DNA of 64,000 nucleotides. Origin: Gnetum montanum. Lineage: Eukaryota > Streptophyta > Gnetopsida > Gnetales > Gnetaceae. The DNA lies in the NCBI GenBank assembly GCA_015680685.1, contig MNCI01022151.1, forward strand, positions 706,679 to 770,678, written 5' to 3'. The translations under genes and the position numbers were made by a program. The notes below the pieces were generated by a model, which had not been told where the DNA came from, did no database searches, and was given only the letters and a program-made list of their open reading frames with translations. Shown here one piece after another: positions 33,431-44,777 of the stretch. Each line of letters begins with the position of its first letter. The first letter of the stretch is position 1.

Positions 33431-34240
33431 GGGTATGGAGTTAAAAGCTAACAACCATCCAAGCATTTTAATCTTTTCATTGGAATTGCATTCCATGTAT
33501 ACTTTCATTTTCATTGCGTTCTATATATTTTGTCTTATTTCTAGTAGTATTTAAGCCTTTTGATGGTAAATCTTGTCCTGACTCTACGATTTTAGAAGTC
33601 ATATTTGCTTGAGATGTATCCTTTTAACATAGCACCTTTTGCAAACAACATACACCAAAGGATTTCATCTTGTATTTTCTTTGGTATTTTATGCATAATA
33701 ATAGCAAACAAGTATGGACTATGTGTGTATCCTCGATGCAGACTTATTGTGATTGGAAAATGACAAGTTATTCCACATGTTGTTCTAATTCTAATAGTAG
33801 CTTCTTTATATATGTCTTGGATCACTTTGATATATTTACCAACAATGTTTTTGCTTTGTAACACTCACCAAAAAATGTCTCCAAGCACTCTTATGGGCCT
33901 TTTCGAAGTCAAAGAAGATCACAAGTATATCTTTCTATTCCTTCTTAACTTTTCCATTAATTGTCATACTAAAAAAAATATCCTTAGTAGTTGATCTTCT
34001 TGGCATAAGTGCAAATTGATTTTTTTGATACTATTGATTTATGTTTAAATGTTGCTCTAAAACTTCATCATCTTGGTGCCTTTATCCTATCTATAATGGG
34101 CTGACTATTAAGATAGATGAAGGATTTGATGATGACTTGCTATGGTTGGTTGTTTACCTCATGCCTGGGTCCTTGAATGTATATTTTTATTGTGCCCTCA
34201 AGTGCCATGTGTCTTGGCATACCCCTTGAAATTGAAGTCT
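33431..34240 (-). mobile_element. RTE-type LINE fragment with reverse transcriptase
   Basis: On the - strand from about 34080, QFALMPRRSTTKDIFF and VIFFDFEKAHKS are followed by a 90-codon frame (33864-33592). That frame has KVIQDIYKEATIRIRTTCG, FPITISLHRGYTHSPYLFAI and WCMLFAKGAM. These are plant RTE-clade RT blocks. The catalytic FADD has become FAKG and an Asp is missing, so it is dead. The YMEC segment ends it at 33431. Confidence 0.72.
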
Positions 34241-34971
34241 TTCCCACATATCTATATTTTTAAAAACCATTTCAACATGCATATTTAAGCATACTTCTTA
34301 CATAACAAGCATTTCAGTTTTAAAATAAATCTGGAAAAATAATTCTTGGAATTGTAACTAAAAGTAAGCCCCAGGCCAAAATTTATTGATGTTGTAATCA
34401 ATCATTTAGATCACAATCAAAATATCAGCACCAAATCACATGCACCCTGATAACAAAGCACACACAAATACTCTCACAATCCTTAAGATTAAAACCCAAG
34501 GTAAAGGTGTTTGTTACAATGCTTTTCAGCTTTCTTGGAAATAGGCACTTAAGATTTCTTGGAAAAAGGCATCGGAAGACAGTCAAGCATGTTTTTAGAC
34601 ACGGGAATTGGATCTTACTATACCTTGTGCTTTGATACTAAAACATTGTTGCTGTCCACATATGCAAATTCTAGCTCTGCTGCTTTTCAGGATACTAACG
34701 AATCTAGTAAAGCTAAAATCAAAAAGTTTGGGTTGTTATATATATGTAATAGAAACAATTTCCTCTTACCTCAAAAATTGTGGTTTTAGTAACTTGACTT
34801 TGATTAAAACGGGCTAGAACTTCAATTATCTCCATTTCCTGTTTAATTGCTTTGTGTACATAATTTCAGTATTCATTTTTCTTTGAATTGATCATCATTT
34901 AAGAAATTGTGTATTGTGTAGGAACAATAAATAGATGTGTTAATTATGTTGTCGATGAATGCATTTTGCAG
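34241..34971. other. AT-rich intron end before the Pro-rich exon
   Basis: No transposon signal was seen. Two overlapping short frames at 34559-34817 have no family resemblance. Confidence 0.3.
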
Positions 34972-35088
34972 CATGTCCCCTCTGAAAAGCCATTGCCTAG
35001 ACCTTTATCCGCTCCTGGTTTAGAAAGTACCCAGGAAAATAGCATTGGAAATGAAGAATGTTTAACAGAAGCTGAAAATGCTTCACAG
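34972..35088 (+). CDS. LIN37: LIN37-like exon, Pro-rich linker
   Basis: This exon has 39 codons, phase 0 at both ends, with acceptor CATTTTGCAG and donor TCACAG/GTATAA. The product begins HVPSEKPLPRPLSAPGL and continues as an acidic, Ser/Asn-rich linker. Human LIN37 also has a Pro-rich linker between its two conserved blocks. The open frame extends upstream through GAACAATAAATAGATG to a second AG at 34920, so an alternative acceptor is possible. The one chosen has a better pyrimidine tract and keeps the motif spacing. Confidence 0.82.
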
Positions 35089-35180
35089 GTATAATGCTTT
35101 TTCCTTTTAATTTTAAGTTGGTTATAGCATAGTTTAGGAGAGAATTTAGCAAGAACTGAAAAGTACTTCAGACCACCTCT

Positions 35181-35361
35181 TGTGGAGACAATTGTTGATT
35201 TTCATCTTGCTCTAGATGAGGGTTCTATCACTGTTTCTGTAATTATTCTTGTTTGATGTTAATGTTATATCTAATTTGTGGAGACAATTGTTGATTTTCA
35301 TCTTGCTCTAGATGAGGGTTTTGTCACCATTTCTTTAATTATTCTTATTTGATGTTAATGC
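35181..35361 (+). repeat. 96-bp tandem duplication downstream of the exon
   Basis: Copies start TGTGGAGACAATTGTTGATT at 35181 and 35277 and are nearly identical. The second ends TGATGTTAATGC exactly where the poly(T) of LINE B begins. Confidence 0.88.
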
Positions 35362-35639
35362 TTTTTTTTTTTTTGGAAAGAATTCGAGTTGTATTAATTC
35401 CAAAAAGGAAGCTGTACATGAGTAAAGCTTGGGTCAAAGCAGCTGGCCCCACCCTAGACGGCTTACAAAGCTGCAGAGCCCATTGATTCTCCCTATCTGA
35501 AATTACCCTCCCTTGGGGCAAGCCTTGCCTATGCTAACAAAACTTTACAGGCTCCCTTCCCCTGGGCCCTAGCCCACCAGGCTGCATAGACACCCTATGC
35601 TCACTCTTCCTATGTCATCCTAGCCTTCCCTGTGTATTC

Positions 35640-36680
35640 TCTTTGTGGGCTCTACCCCTGCGTTGACCCCCTACTCTCCTCTCTAGACTGCAAACGAGGG
35701 TTGGTGTCCATTGAAGTACCGGTATTGATTGCCAGTTGTTGCTAATTTTCTTGTATGAGTTGTGTAATACCTGCCATGTGTTTAGAAATGATGCCCTCCA
35801 TCCACCGTAGGGTCTGTATCTACATGCGTGTGGCCTCCTGTTATGCCTTTCATCGCATGTTGGCCCACCTCTCTTGCCACCACTTCCTTTCTTCCTGCTT
35901 GGCTTGTTCAATTGCTCTATTGCTTTCCGCGGTGATATCCCAGCCTGCCCCTTTCTGCTGGCCTCCCTCCGTGTTGAGTCCCCAATCTTGTGTCCCCCTG
36001 GTGTCTGTTGGCATTCTCACCACCTCATTGTTAGTATCCTGGGGTCCCATCTTGAGGTCTTGTTTCCTACCCCATCGACGAGAGTAGGCCAGTGTGGGTT
36101 GTAGCATTGGAATCGGTGTCCCCATCCTCCAGAGTGCCATGATCACCCTAGGGTGTCTCCTAGGCCTCCGGCATTGTAGAGAGTCCTAGAAAAACTGTGG
36201 CATGTTAATGGGGTTCCTGTGCCTCATGTGCTTCAGAAATGTAAAATGAACATCCACCAGTTTGTGGGGGTATTTAGACTATACAAAGTAACATTCGACC
36301 AAGATAGTAGCTTCCCTCCAAACCCCTAGTACAGCCAATCTCCAAATGTGACTGTTGGCAATCTTGGGGGTGTCCCCCTAAAAAAATTTCATTTGCATCT
36401 GATTGTGCATGCACAACCGGTGCAATCACCTCACCCTCTGCGTCCACCCCTAATGCAACCACCAACGCAGGAACAGAGACCATGATGCTCCTGCCACGGA
36501 ATTTAGTTTCGTTGTTGTGCCAATTGTCGTAAAACTACGCTGTGGGAATTTCTTGTTGCACTTCCAGCCTATCCACTAGACCAGTTGCCACAGCTTCGTC
36601 TTCTGCATAAATTCTGTGACTGAGGGCTCAAATAGGAGTCTCTGTCCCATAGTGGCAGACACCTTGTTCCAGACCACGTG
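35640..36680 (-). pseudogene. FY-x2-W module and following helix, LINE B
   Basis: The - strand reads FYDNWHNNETKFRG, then SIMVSVPALVVALGV and GEVIAPVVHA, the front of the module. Near 36000 it has AIEQAKQEERKWWQERWANM, the coiled-coil part, and near 35790 LRWMEGIISKHMAGITQLI. That last block is shared with element C but not seen in III or D, so two subfamilies exist. Confidence 0.66.
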
Positions 36681-36689
36681 AATACCCTA

Positions 36690-38480
36690 GGCCACCATTG
36701 TCAGTGGTGGCAGTGCAATGTCGCTGAAAACCTGCGAATTTCGGTGCTTCCACAATGCCCACAAGGCAGCCAAAGTTGGCAAATCGCTGTGGCAAGCAAA
36801 CGGGGGAAGTTGGGCCTCACGCCAAACAGCCTTGGTGCAGGAGTAGTTGTGTGTGAAGTGCTACAGTGTTTCAATGTCATGGAGGCACATGGGACAGGTG
36901 GGCTCCACCTGCATGCCATGTTCATGCAATGTGATGCGTACTAGGAGCGCATGGTGCTTAAGCACCCAACCAAAAGCCTTTGCTTTCTCTGGTAAGCGGC
37001 CCTTCCAGAGTTTCACCCAGGCGGATTTCGACAGGTATTGATGTTTAACGATCTCTTGGGGGTGCTAATCCAGAATCCCCAGCGGTTCCAGTGTATGAAC
37101 ATGCTGGCATAAGTTCCTCCATTGCAAGTTGCCGACCCTTGCCTCCTAGTAGCAATACTTTTGTCTAAGCAGTTGTGCCCACAACAGTGGATTCCTATTG
37201 TGGCCCAGGAATCTGCGCAGGAGCCGTTGTAGCCTCAGGTCAATCTCGTCCTTGAACTTTAGGAGACCGATCCCTCTTGCTGGCTTAGGCTGAGCTATTA
37301 TGGTCCAAGAAACGAAGTGCATTTTTTTGCCCCCTGACCACATGAAATCTCTGATGATACGGTCAATTTGCTACATCTCTCTCATTGGCGACTTGGCCAT
37401 GGACATCGTGAACATGGCCATGGCCATCAGCATAGTAGACACAAGGATCATCTTTCCCTTGTGTGATAGGAAGTGGTTAGTCCAATGAGTAGTTTTCATC
37501 TAGATCTTCTCCTTTAGCCCTTGCTAGGCCTTCTTCCATTGCCAATAAAAAATGGGCATGCCAAGATACTTGTCCTGCGTGTTGCTCGACAAGATGCCCA
37601 ACATCTGAATGATTTTTGCTTCCACCTTTTGCAGCGTGTGAACCATGTGAATGGCTGATTTTCCTATGTTGATGGTGAGGCCCACCTCCCTCCATAGCTG
37701 GTCCAATGTCCTCAACAAGGCCTTGGCTTATGGCACCACCACCCTGGTAAACACCATCATGTCATCGACATAGTGGGCTACCAAGCAATGAACACCATGA
37801 ATGTCAAGCCCTTGGACTCCTTCCTACATGCAGTAGGTCTTGAGCAAGTCCATGACCAATATGAATAGTAGCGGTGATAACAGGTCTCCTTGTCTTAAGC
37901 TCCTCTTGGTGCCATTGAAGCCCCACAACCGCCAATCGATATCAAAGGAGTAGCAGCTGCCTCGTTGTATCTATACACATAAATTGACAAATTTGGCATT
38001 GAATCCCTTCACAAGCATAACTGCTTTGAGAGCAGCCTAGTTGATCGAGTCATAAGCCTTGGTGATGCCCAACTTTATGCACATCCCTAGGAATTTGGTT
38101 GTCCTTAGGGAATGTCGAATCTCTTGCAATAGCAAGACCTGGTCTTGCAAAAATAGATAAATCCAGCCTGATGCTGTTTGACCAGCCTGGGCATGAGGGA
38201 GGTAATCCGCCCCACCAGCATCCATGAAAAAATCTGTAGGAATGTGTTGCACATTCCAATGGGCTTGAAGTGCCCTGGTGACGTTGGGTTTAGGACTTTT
38301 GGCAGAAGAACAACCCGGGAATAGTTAATCTCTTTTCTAACTTGTTGCTAGGAGAGCATGCTGTTGAAAGTGTCAAGCAATTTAGCTCCTAGAATCTCCT
38401 CAAATTCCCTAAAAAATAAAATGGGCCACCCATATGGCCTTGTGGCTTTGTTAGATGGCATTGCTTGCAAAATTCCCAAG
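36690..38480 (-). pseudogene. Reverse transcriptase and zf-RVT of LINE B
   Basis: The - strand blocks are SNKATRPYGWPILFF, GHFKPIGMCNTFLQIFSWM, TKAYDSIN, AHYVDDMMVFTRVVVP (YVDD at 37761-37772), NIGKSAIHMVH and DKYLGMPIFYWQW. A His/Cys-bearing zf-RVT lies at about 36925-36860. The frame is broken at least four times. Confidence 0.75.
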
Positions 38481-38699
38481 GGCTAAACACCCCTTGGGAA
38501 GGATTGGGCAAAATTTTTTTTGGGGAAGCCCTCACCAGAGGACAAAACAAGAAAACAAATTAATAGATCGGGTCGTATGAGATAGGCAAAACCAAAGCCA
38601 TCCCACAGAATCCCAGAGAACCAAGACCAGAAGGGAAAGGCCCCAAAGAAACAACCCAACAAAACAAATGAGCCCCCAACAATAGACTAAGAGCAAAAC

Positions 38700-39420
38700 C
38701 CTACCAAATGGAGTGCAGCAACCTAGTACATGGACATCTAACCTTTTGCTCAGAATGTATCACATCCAAGATAGCCTTGTGGTTTTCAATGGTCATAAAA
38801 GCAGCTGCATCTTGGAATTCCTATTTGTCCTTGGGTGCCAAACTTCTTGTCTTGTCAGGAACAAGTTTAGCGGTAATAATTCGAATGTAGCTTTGCAAAG
38901 CGGTCCAGGCAGCATTTCGGTTTATACCCAACACAATGTACATGCATCTCCCATTCCAGAACCAGTGGTAGGCATTAGAGTCATGGGCAGCGTCTAAGAA
39001 ACTCTTCATTTGTTGCTCTTCAAGCAGGTCCCGAACGTGCTACTCTTCCTCCTTCCACAACTTTCTTTCCTACTTCTCCTTGAGCAGGTCTTCTTGGATC
39101 TGTGCACATAGTTGGTCTTCTAGCTCGTTCCTCATGGTAGTCTCTCTTAGGTCTCTTTGCCTCCTTTCTTCCTCTGTTGCTTCTTTGCAGTGTTGTCTCT
39201 CCTCCATTATCCTATCTTGGTCTTGCTAGTCTCGCTTGAGCAGCTCTACCTCCCACTTGACCCACTCCTCTCTACGCACTCTTTCTTCAACCTTGGCCAT
39301 TGCCTTTGCAAGCTCCTCTTGAAATTTGGCCTGCAACTCTCAGTGCATAGACTTCTAAGCTAGGTGAATTTGCTTCCTAAAATCTAGAGGTTGGTCCACA
39401 ATTGAAGTGGATGCCTTGCC
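38700..39420 (-). pseudogene. Coiled coil and C-terminal signature, LINE D
   Basis: The - strand is rich in Glu/Arg/Gln heptads to about 39010, then gives FWNGRCMYIVLGINRNAAW and FQDAAAFMTIENH. It ends with LDVIH and a CTRLLHSIW terminus, which matches YTHLQQLIW in element III. It is the clearest second example of the signature. Confidence 0.7.
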
Positions 39421-39479
39421 CAGCACTGCTGCATCATCCCACAACATAGGGGTAGAGGAGGAAGAAGCACCCTTGATGG

Positions 39480-39975
39480 GCCTGCGCTGCTTGTAAATAG
39501 TTGTGAAAGGTAAGGGCTTGATGGGTGCTAGAGTGATCGGCTACGCTACCTGCCAAAGCCTAGGTTATACTAGAGTTCCTCTCCCACCTTTCCCGTTGGA
39601 GGAAAGCTAAAAAATTCAAGGATATTGAGAAGTTGGCCCAAACATATGCATTGCAAGAACACGAAGTGGATCCATTGTAGCTTCCATACATTCCTAGATT
39701 GGACAAAGTATCTATTGATGAGCTCCACGACTACTTGCTAGAGCGGTGAAAGCATTGACCTTAGGACTTGGCCATTGTCAGTCTTTAGCATTGGCCCTTG
39801 GAAGAAGCCCTCTATGTCTTGCAACCCTCAACTAGTCGACAATACCACCTCCTTGCCGCATGCACCCCCAGGTACTTTGCTAAAGCAACCTTCATGAGGT
39901 TAATCCACACCCCAAAGAATGTGGTGGAATCCTTCGTCCAACGCTTGTAGAAGTTGGCATTTGCAAGGCTAGGCG
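39480..39975 (-). pseudogene. FY-x2-W module, LINE D
   Basis: The - strand gives LANANFYKRWTKDSTTFFGV, INLMKVALAKYLGV, FFQGPMLKTDNGQVLRSML and INRYFVQSRNVWKLQWIHF, then VFLQCI. It begins at the first FY block. Everything before it (zf-RVT side) is replaced by the end of element C. Confidence 0.68.
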
Positions 39976-40860
39976 ACGTCGATTCTCTTCAATTATCTAG
40001 GCAATACCTATCATGTGGTCGCGGATGACGCTCTCAATCCATTGCAGCGTCTAGCTGTAAAAGTGCGGGGGCAGGGTTTGTTTCCTAGAAAGCACTCCCC
40101 CAGCAGCCCGAACCGGCTCCCTGTCATTGTTGGCTTGCCTAGTTGTGATCGCTCTGGGGTCAACATCCACAGTCAACAAATCCCGCAGCGAGGCCTGGGC
40201 CGGCCCACCCCGCATGCAACCCCCACCTGTAAGATCCCGAGAGGACATGGCCGTAGGCTCAGTCGAGACCACGTCACCCCCTGCCGGAAGACCTTTGCTC
40301 CTCCTCCACCTTTGATACACCAGCATAGGCCTAAGTGGCGGCTAGAGCGGCGGAATCGGAGTGCCAAGCCGCCAGAGAGCACAGATCACCCCCGGGTGTC
40401 GGCCAAGCCGACATCGTTGCAGAGACTCCCAGAGGAAGTGGGGGAGGTTAATAGGAGTCTCGGCATGTATGCGCTTGAGAAACATGAAGTGCACCTCGTT
40501 GAGTTTGTGGTGGGAACACAACTGAATGAAGTAACGCTCCACCATTGCGGCCGCGGCCCACCAGGCGGGCGAGAGGGCCGACCCTCGGATGTGGTCACTA
40601 GCCGTCCGGGGGATGGAGCCCTGGAAGAACTCGGTAGCGTCTACCTAGGACTAAGCCACAGGGGGAATCAGGTCCCCCATTGCGGGGGCACCAATCGCCT
40701 TAGCCAAAGCGTCAACCGTCACCTAGATTTGGTGTCCGCGAAGCACCGTGTACTCCCCGTTCCAGTTTGCATAGAACAGCTAGACGTCCATCTCCGGGTC
40801 CGCTACAATGCATTGGAGCAAGGTAGTCCAACCCATCCACGAAACCAGCTACTAGAGATC
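39976..40860 (-). pseudogene. FY-x2-W module and helix block, LINE C
   Basis: The - strand has FYANWNGEYTVLRG, VDALAKAIGAPAMGDLIPPV, FFQGSIPRTASDHI, MVERYFIQLCSHHKLNEVHF, MFLKRI, INLPHFLWESL and CALWRLGTPI. It then has a Pro/Arg-rich stretch and LQWIESVIRDHM. The 300-codon + strand frame at 40015-40917 is the antisense shadow of this region. Confidence 0.72.
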
Positions 40861-42740
40861 AGTTTGTTTTTGAATGTCGGTAGCTGGCGGCTCGAGACAA
40901 GCACGTGGTCCCATTAGTGCAGTAATTTCATCCCACGATCTTTTGAACCGGTGAGCCAGCGTGGCAGCTGAGGGGATAGCTATCCCTCTGAAGACTCGAT
41001 TGTTCCTGGCACGCCAGAGGGTCCATAAGGCAGCAAGCATCTGCGAATCACCAGAACATTCGAGCGGGGGGAGGCCTGCCGTACTCCAGAAGTTCCTAGC
41101 GATGTGGCACTCATGCACAAAGTGTTGGTGCGTCTCGTTGCGTTGATTGCACATCGGGCAGATGTTAATGTGCATGCCACGTGCCTATAGACATGTCTGT
41201 ATGGGAAGCGCCTCATTCAAGACCAGCCACCCAAAAGCCTTAATTTGTTCCAGTAGGCGGCCTTTTCATAGGCGCTTCCAACAAGGTTCCTTTGGGAATT
41301 GGTGTTTGAGCAGTTCATAGGGATGCAATGCGGTCTCGTCGTCGTGGGTGAGGGTGTGGATGTGCGCACAGAGTTGGCGCCAGACTAGGGAGTCAGACAT
41401 AGTAGCCTCCCAGGGTCGGTATTTCCGTACCAAGAGTTGAACCCACTGGGGGGGTCGTCAGATGTTGTGGAGATTCTATGGAGAAGCCGCTGCCTACCCA
41501 AGGCAACCTCGACGGCAAATTGAAGGATGTCAACATTGCCCGCCTAGTGGGGGCATGCGATCTTCTCCCAAGAAACCAGGTGCCTCTTTTGTCCGCCCTT
41601 ACCCCCGTACCACACGAAATCACGAGTGATCGCGTCAATGTGCTGCATGATGCCGAACGACGGTGTGGCCATAAAGGCGGCGAATCTTGCCATGGCCACC
41701 AGCACAGTAGTCGCTAGCATGATCTTCCCTTTGCAGGACAGGAACCTATTCGCCCAGTGAGCCGTGCACGTTTGAAGTTTCACTATGAGCGCATGCCAAG
41801 TTCGCTGTTTGTGCCAGGTGTGCATTGGCGTTCCCAGGTACGTGTCCTCCTCGCTCCTCAGGAGAATCCCCAAGATCTAGATGATCTTAGTGTGGACACT
41901 AGGGTGGGTATGGGTTAGGTATATTGCGGACTTGCCTGTGTTGGTGGTCAACCCCACTTCCCTCTTCACCCTGTCCATTGCCGTAGGAGTGCCCAAGCTT
42001 GGGGCATGATGACATGAGTGAAGATCATCGTATTGTCAGCGTAGTGGGCGGTTAAGCATTTGATTCCGTGGATGTCTACACCATGGACACCTTCCTCCGC
42101 GCAGTATGTGTGCAAGAGGTCCATCACCAGGAGAAAAAGGAGCGGGGACAGGGGGTCTCCTTGGCGCAGCCCGCGACCCGTGCCTTGGAAGCCCCGGAGG
42201 TGGCTGTCAATGTCTAGCGAATAACGTCCTCCCTTTTGAATCTAGAGGCACAAGTCCACCAACAATTTCGTAAACCCTTTTGCCTGCATTACAGTCCTGA
42301 GGGTGGTCCAGCTTACAAAGTCATAAGCCTTTGTGATATCTAATTTGATGCAAAGTCCAGGGAATCTGGCAATTTTGAGCGAGTGTTGGATTTCCTGTAG
42401 GAGCAACACTTGATCTTGGAGATGACGGCCTTTGATGAACCCAACCTGGTGCTTCCCGACCAGACGTGGCATGAGGGGTGCCATCCTAGCAACCACCATC
42501 CGTGAGAAAAGTCTCAGGAGGGAGTTACAAACTCCAATGGGGCAAAAATGTCCTGGAGATGTGGGGTTGGCCGTCTTCGAGAGCAGGACCACACAAGAGC
42601 AGTTGATTTCCTTACGAACCTATTGCCAGGCTAGCATCCGGTTAAAGGTATCAAGTAGATTCTACCCAATCAAGTCTTCGAATTCATGGAAGAATTCAAT
42701 GGGCCACCCATCCGGTCCTGGGGCTTTATCCACCGGCATG
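40861..42740 (-). pseudogene. Reverse transcriptase and zf-RVT of LINE C
   Basis: The - strand blocks are KAPGPDGWPIEFFHEFEDL, HFCPIGVCNSLLRLFSRMV, LCIKLDITKAYDFVSW, RGLRQGDPLSPLLFLLVMD and AHYADNTMIFTHVIMPQA (42032-42043). The palm box is YADN instead of YVDD, so the second Asp is lost. Then come EDTYLGTPMHTW and a zf-RVT frame (41175-40852) with CPMCNQRNETHQHFVHEC and LWTLWRARNNRVF. Confidence 0.8.
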
Positions 42741-44027
42741 GAGTTTGGTGCGGGAGAAAAGTTGCATGAGGCTCTAGTTGTCGGATGGGCTGAGGATCTG
42801 CGGGATAGAGAGGGAGATGGGGTCCGTGTGTTGCCATTTCCAGATCTGCTGCCAGTAGTGCAGCAGGGTGTCCGGGCCATAAGATGAGTTAGGTTGTTCC
42901 CCATTACCTAGGCCGTGAATCAGGCACTGCAATCGGTGGCAGGTTCCCCGGTGTGCCTTAGCAGCAACAAAGAAGAATTTTGTATATCTGTCGCCAGCCT
43001 TGAGCCACTGTATTTGAGCTCTTTGACGCCAGTATTCCTCCTCTTCCCGGTCTAAGGTTTGCAGCTCTGCTAAGAGGGCAAGTTCCTCTTGAGCGAAATC
43101 GGTGCCACGCTCTTGTTGGTTTTGGATGTCTTGTAGGTGTGATTGCAGTTGTGTCCTATATCCCTTGAAGCAGTACTTGTCCTCCACGGCTAGGGCCTTG
43201 ATTTGACGTTTGAGTGTCCGGAGGCCGTTCTTGAGGAAATCATGTGGTTCCTGCGTATCGTTATACCTTGACCAAATAGACTGCACAAGCTCACCCAGCC
43301 ATGGCTTAGTCAGCCTGGTTCTTTCGAATCTGAACAAGCGTGGGGCCTTGGAAACGTCTGTCATTAGGTGACAGACAATGGCTCTATGATCCGAGGCCAC
43401 ATGGTCCCGACCGCAGGCGTGGACCTCCCATTCTAGCATCAGCGTTGAGCTGACCCAGACCCTGTCGATGCGAGATTGCACCCAGGTGGCTCCCTACCGC
43501 TTGTTGCTCCACGTGTACCTGCATCCCTCAATCTCTAGGTCTATGAGGTCTATACAGTGCATTAGGTCCATGCACTCTTACGCCCCTAGGGGTTCCAATG
43601 CGGAATCCCTAGACTTTTCCCACTGGTATAACCGTTGGTTAAAGTCCCCAATGAGGAGCCATCTGGACCTATGGGTTATCAGCTCCGCCACCTAGGATAA
43701 CTGCCGGATGCGATCTTGCCACACTTAGGCCCCGTAAACGTTGGTGACCAGACGTTCGGTCTTGGCAGGTGCACCGTGATGCTCCAGTCCGATGCATCGA
43801 GCAGGGACGAGGCAGTCCTGGTGAGGATAGCGAGACCGCCAGCCCGTCCTTGGCTAGGCACCAAGTGATTGCACCATCCCTCCCAATGTAAAGCCTGATT
43901 TTCCAGCTGTTGTAATTTTGTCTCTTGGAGACACTAAATCGCACCCCTCGATGTGCACCATTCTTTTCAGGGTATTTCTCTTATACGGGATACCTTGTCC
44001 CTGACAATTCTAGGACAGAATCTTCAT
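42741..44027 (-). pseudogene. ORF2 start, APE endonuclease and linker of LINE C
   Basis: An ATG at 44027 (- strand) opens MKILS-x-NCQGQGIPYK, the conserved start of plant LINE ORF2. Then follow CLQETKLQQLE, AGGLAILTRTASSLL, GDFNQR (43632-43649), YTWSNKR, VQSRIDRVWVSS and SDHRAIVCHL. A 235-codon open frame (43481-42774) carries the last two and the linker (LTKPWLGELVQSIW, LKAGDRYTKFFFVAA). Only scattered stops break it. Confidence 0.8.
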
Positions 44028-44029
44028 GG

Positions 44030-44440
44030 AGAAACAGACAAGCGTTTGTGATAAACCTCCCAGAGTGTGCATTGCACTCCCAAGTCAATATCCAGCTGCA
44101 TGGTCGTTTTCCGAGTGTGGGCGCTGTCAGGACGTCCAACCTTGGGCGACGTCTGGGTTACATCAACCCCCTTCTTGCGTGGCACCCCCGCACAATATCG
44201 GGCATTTTGGGCTGCAACGAGCCCCTGCTAGTGGTGATCCAGTCGCTCAGCGGCAGTAGCTCCAGCCCCACCCATGACGTGCCCACCCCCTCGTCTTGGG
44301 GATGTTGGTCGAGCTAGCACAGCCCGCCCGGGCACCCAGACTAGACAGAGTGCCACAAGAAGCCGTGCCCTATTTGCTTGGCCGGCTGTCCGGGCCCACA
44401 GCCATAGGTCCCCCTCCTCGAGAGGCCCCAAATGTCCCAC
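44030..44440 (-). pseudogene. C-terminal tail of ORF1, LINE C
   Basis: A GC-rich, Gly/Arg/Pro-rich - strand frame ends just before the ORF2 start. It has no zinc knuckle in the part present, which suggests that the 5' end is truncated at about 44470. Confidence 0.45.
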
Positions 44441-44777
44441 CCCCAGGCCTGCCGAGGCCAGGAGGAACCACGCTGTTGTTATTTATTTATTGTTGTTTTA
44501 ATGTGTTAACCCACTTTATGTACAAGCATTTATATTCTTTTATTTGGGCTGGAAAAGAATGCCCCAAAGAATATGTGTGTGTTTGATCAGTTATGTCTAC
44601 TTACATTCCATAAAATGAACCCATGTAAATTATGATTAGAAACCATTTGAGTCCTAGGATAAACAATTTCACTTTGTCTCACTAGTGAATGGATGGGTTG
44701 CATTATTTTTCATGCATCTTGCCCTGGAAGTAGAGATGAACATAAATTTCCAACTCTACCCTTACATATGCTTCTTC

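Larger units (their letters stand above)
35362..38513 (-). mobile_element. LINE element B, 5'-truncated
   Basis: The poly(A) lies at 35362-35374 (as 13 T). On the - strand the copy runs from the RT fingers (38480) through palm, zf-RVT, FY-x2-W module and a weakly preserved coil/helix region to the 3' UTR. It starts abruptly, next to the poly(A) of element D. Confidence 0.76.
38514..39975 (-). mobile_element. LINE element D: 3' part only (module, coiled coil, signature)
   Basis: The poly(A) lies at 38514-38521 (as T). The - strand gives the FY-x2-W module from about 39975, the coiled coil (39420-39000) and the C-terminal signature (39009-38700). Its 5' side joins element C without any poly(A) or clear duplication. 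Confidence 0.68.
39976..44470 (-). mobile_element. LINE element C, the longest - strand copy
   Basis: This is GC-rich against its AT-rich surroundings. On the - strand it runs from the basic C-terminal tail of ORF1 (44440-44030) through endonuclease, linker, RT, zf-RVT, FY-x2-W module and the LQWIESVIRDHM helix block to about 39976. There it meets element D. No poly(A) is present. Long open stretches (235, 116 and 107 codons) show that it is one of the younger copies. Confidence 0.8.

Noticed and set aside
35755-36087. 110-codon + strand frame rich in Cys, Ser and Leu
   Set aside because: It is the opposite strand of the module and helix part of LINE B.
40015-40917. The longest open frame in the window, 300 codons on the + strand
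   Set aside because: It is the antisense shadow of the GC-rich FY-x2-W module of LINE C. The - strand matches seven other copies; the + strand translation matches nothing.
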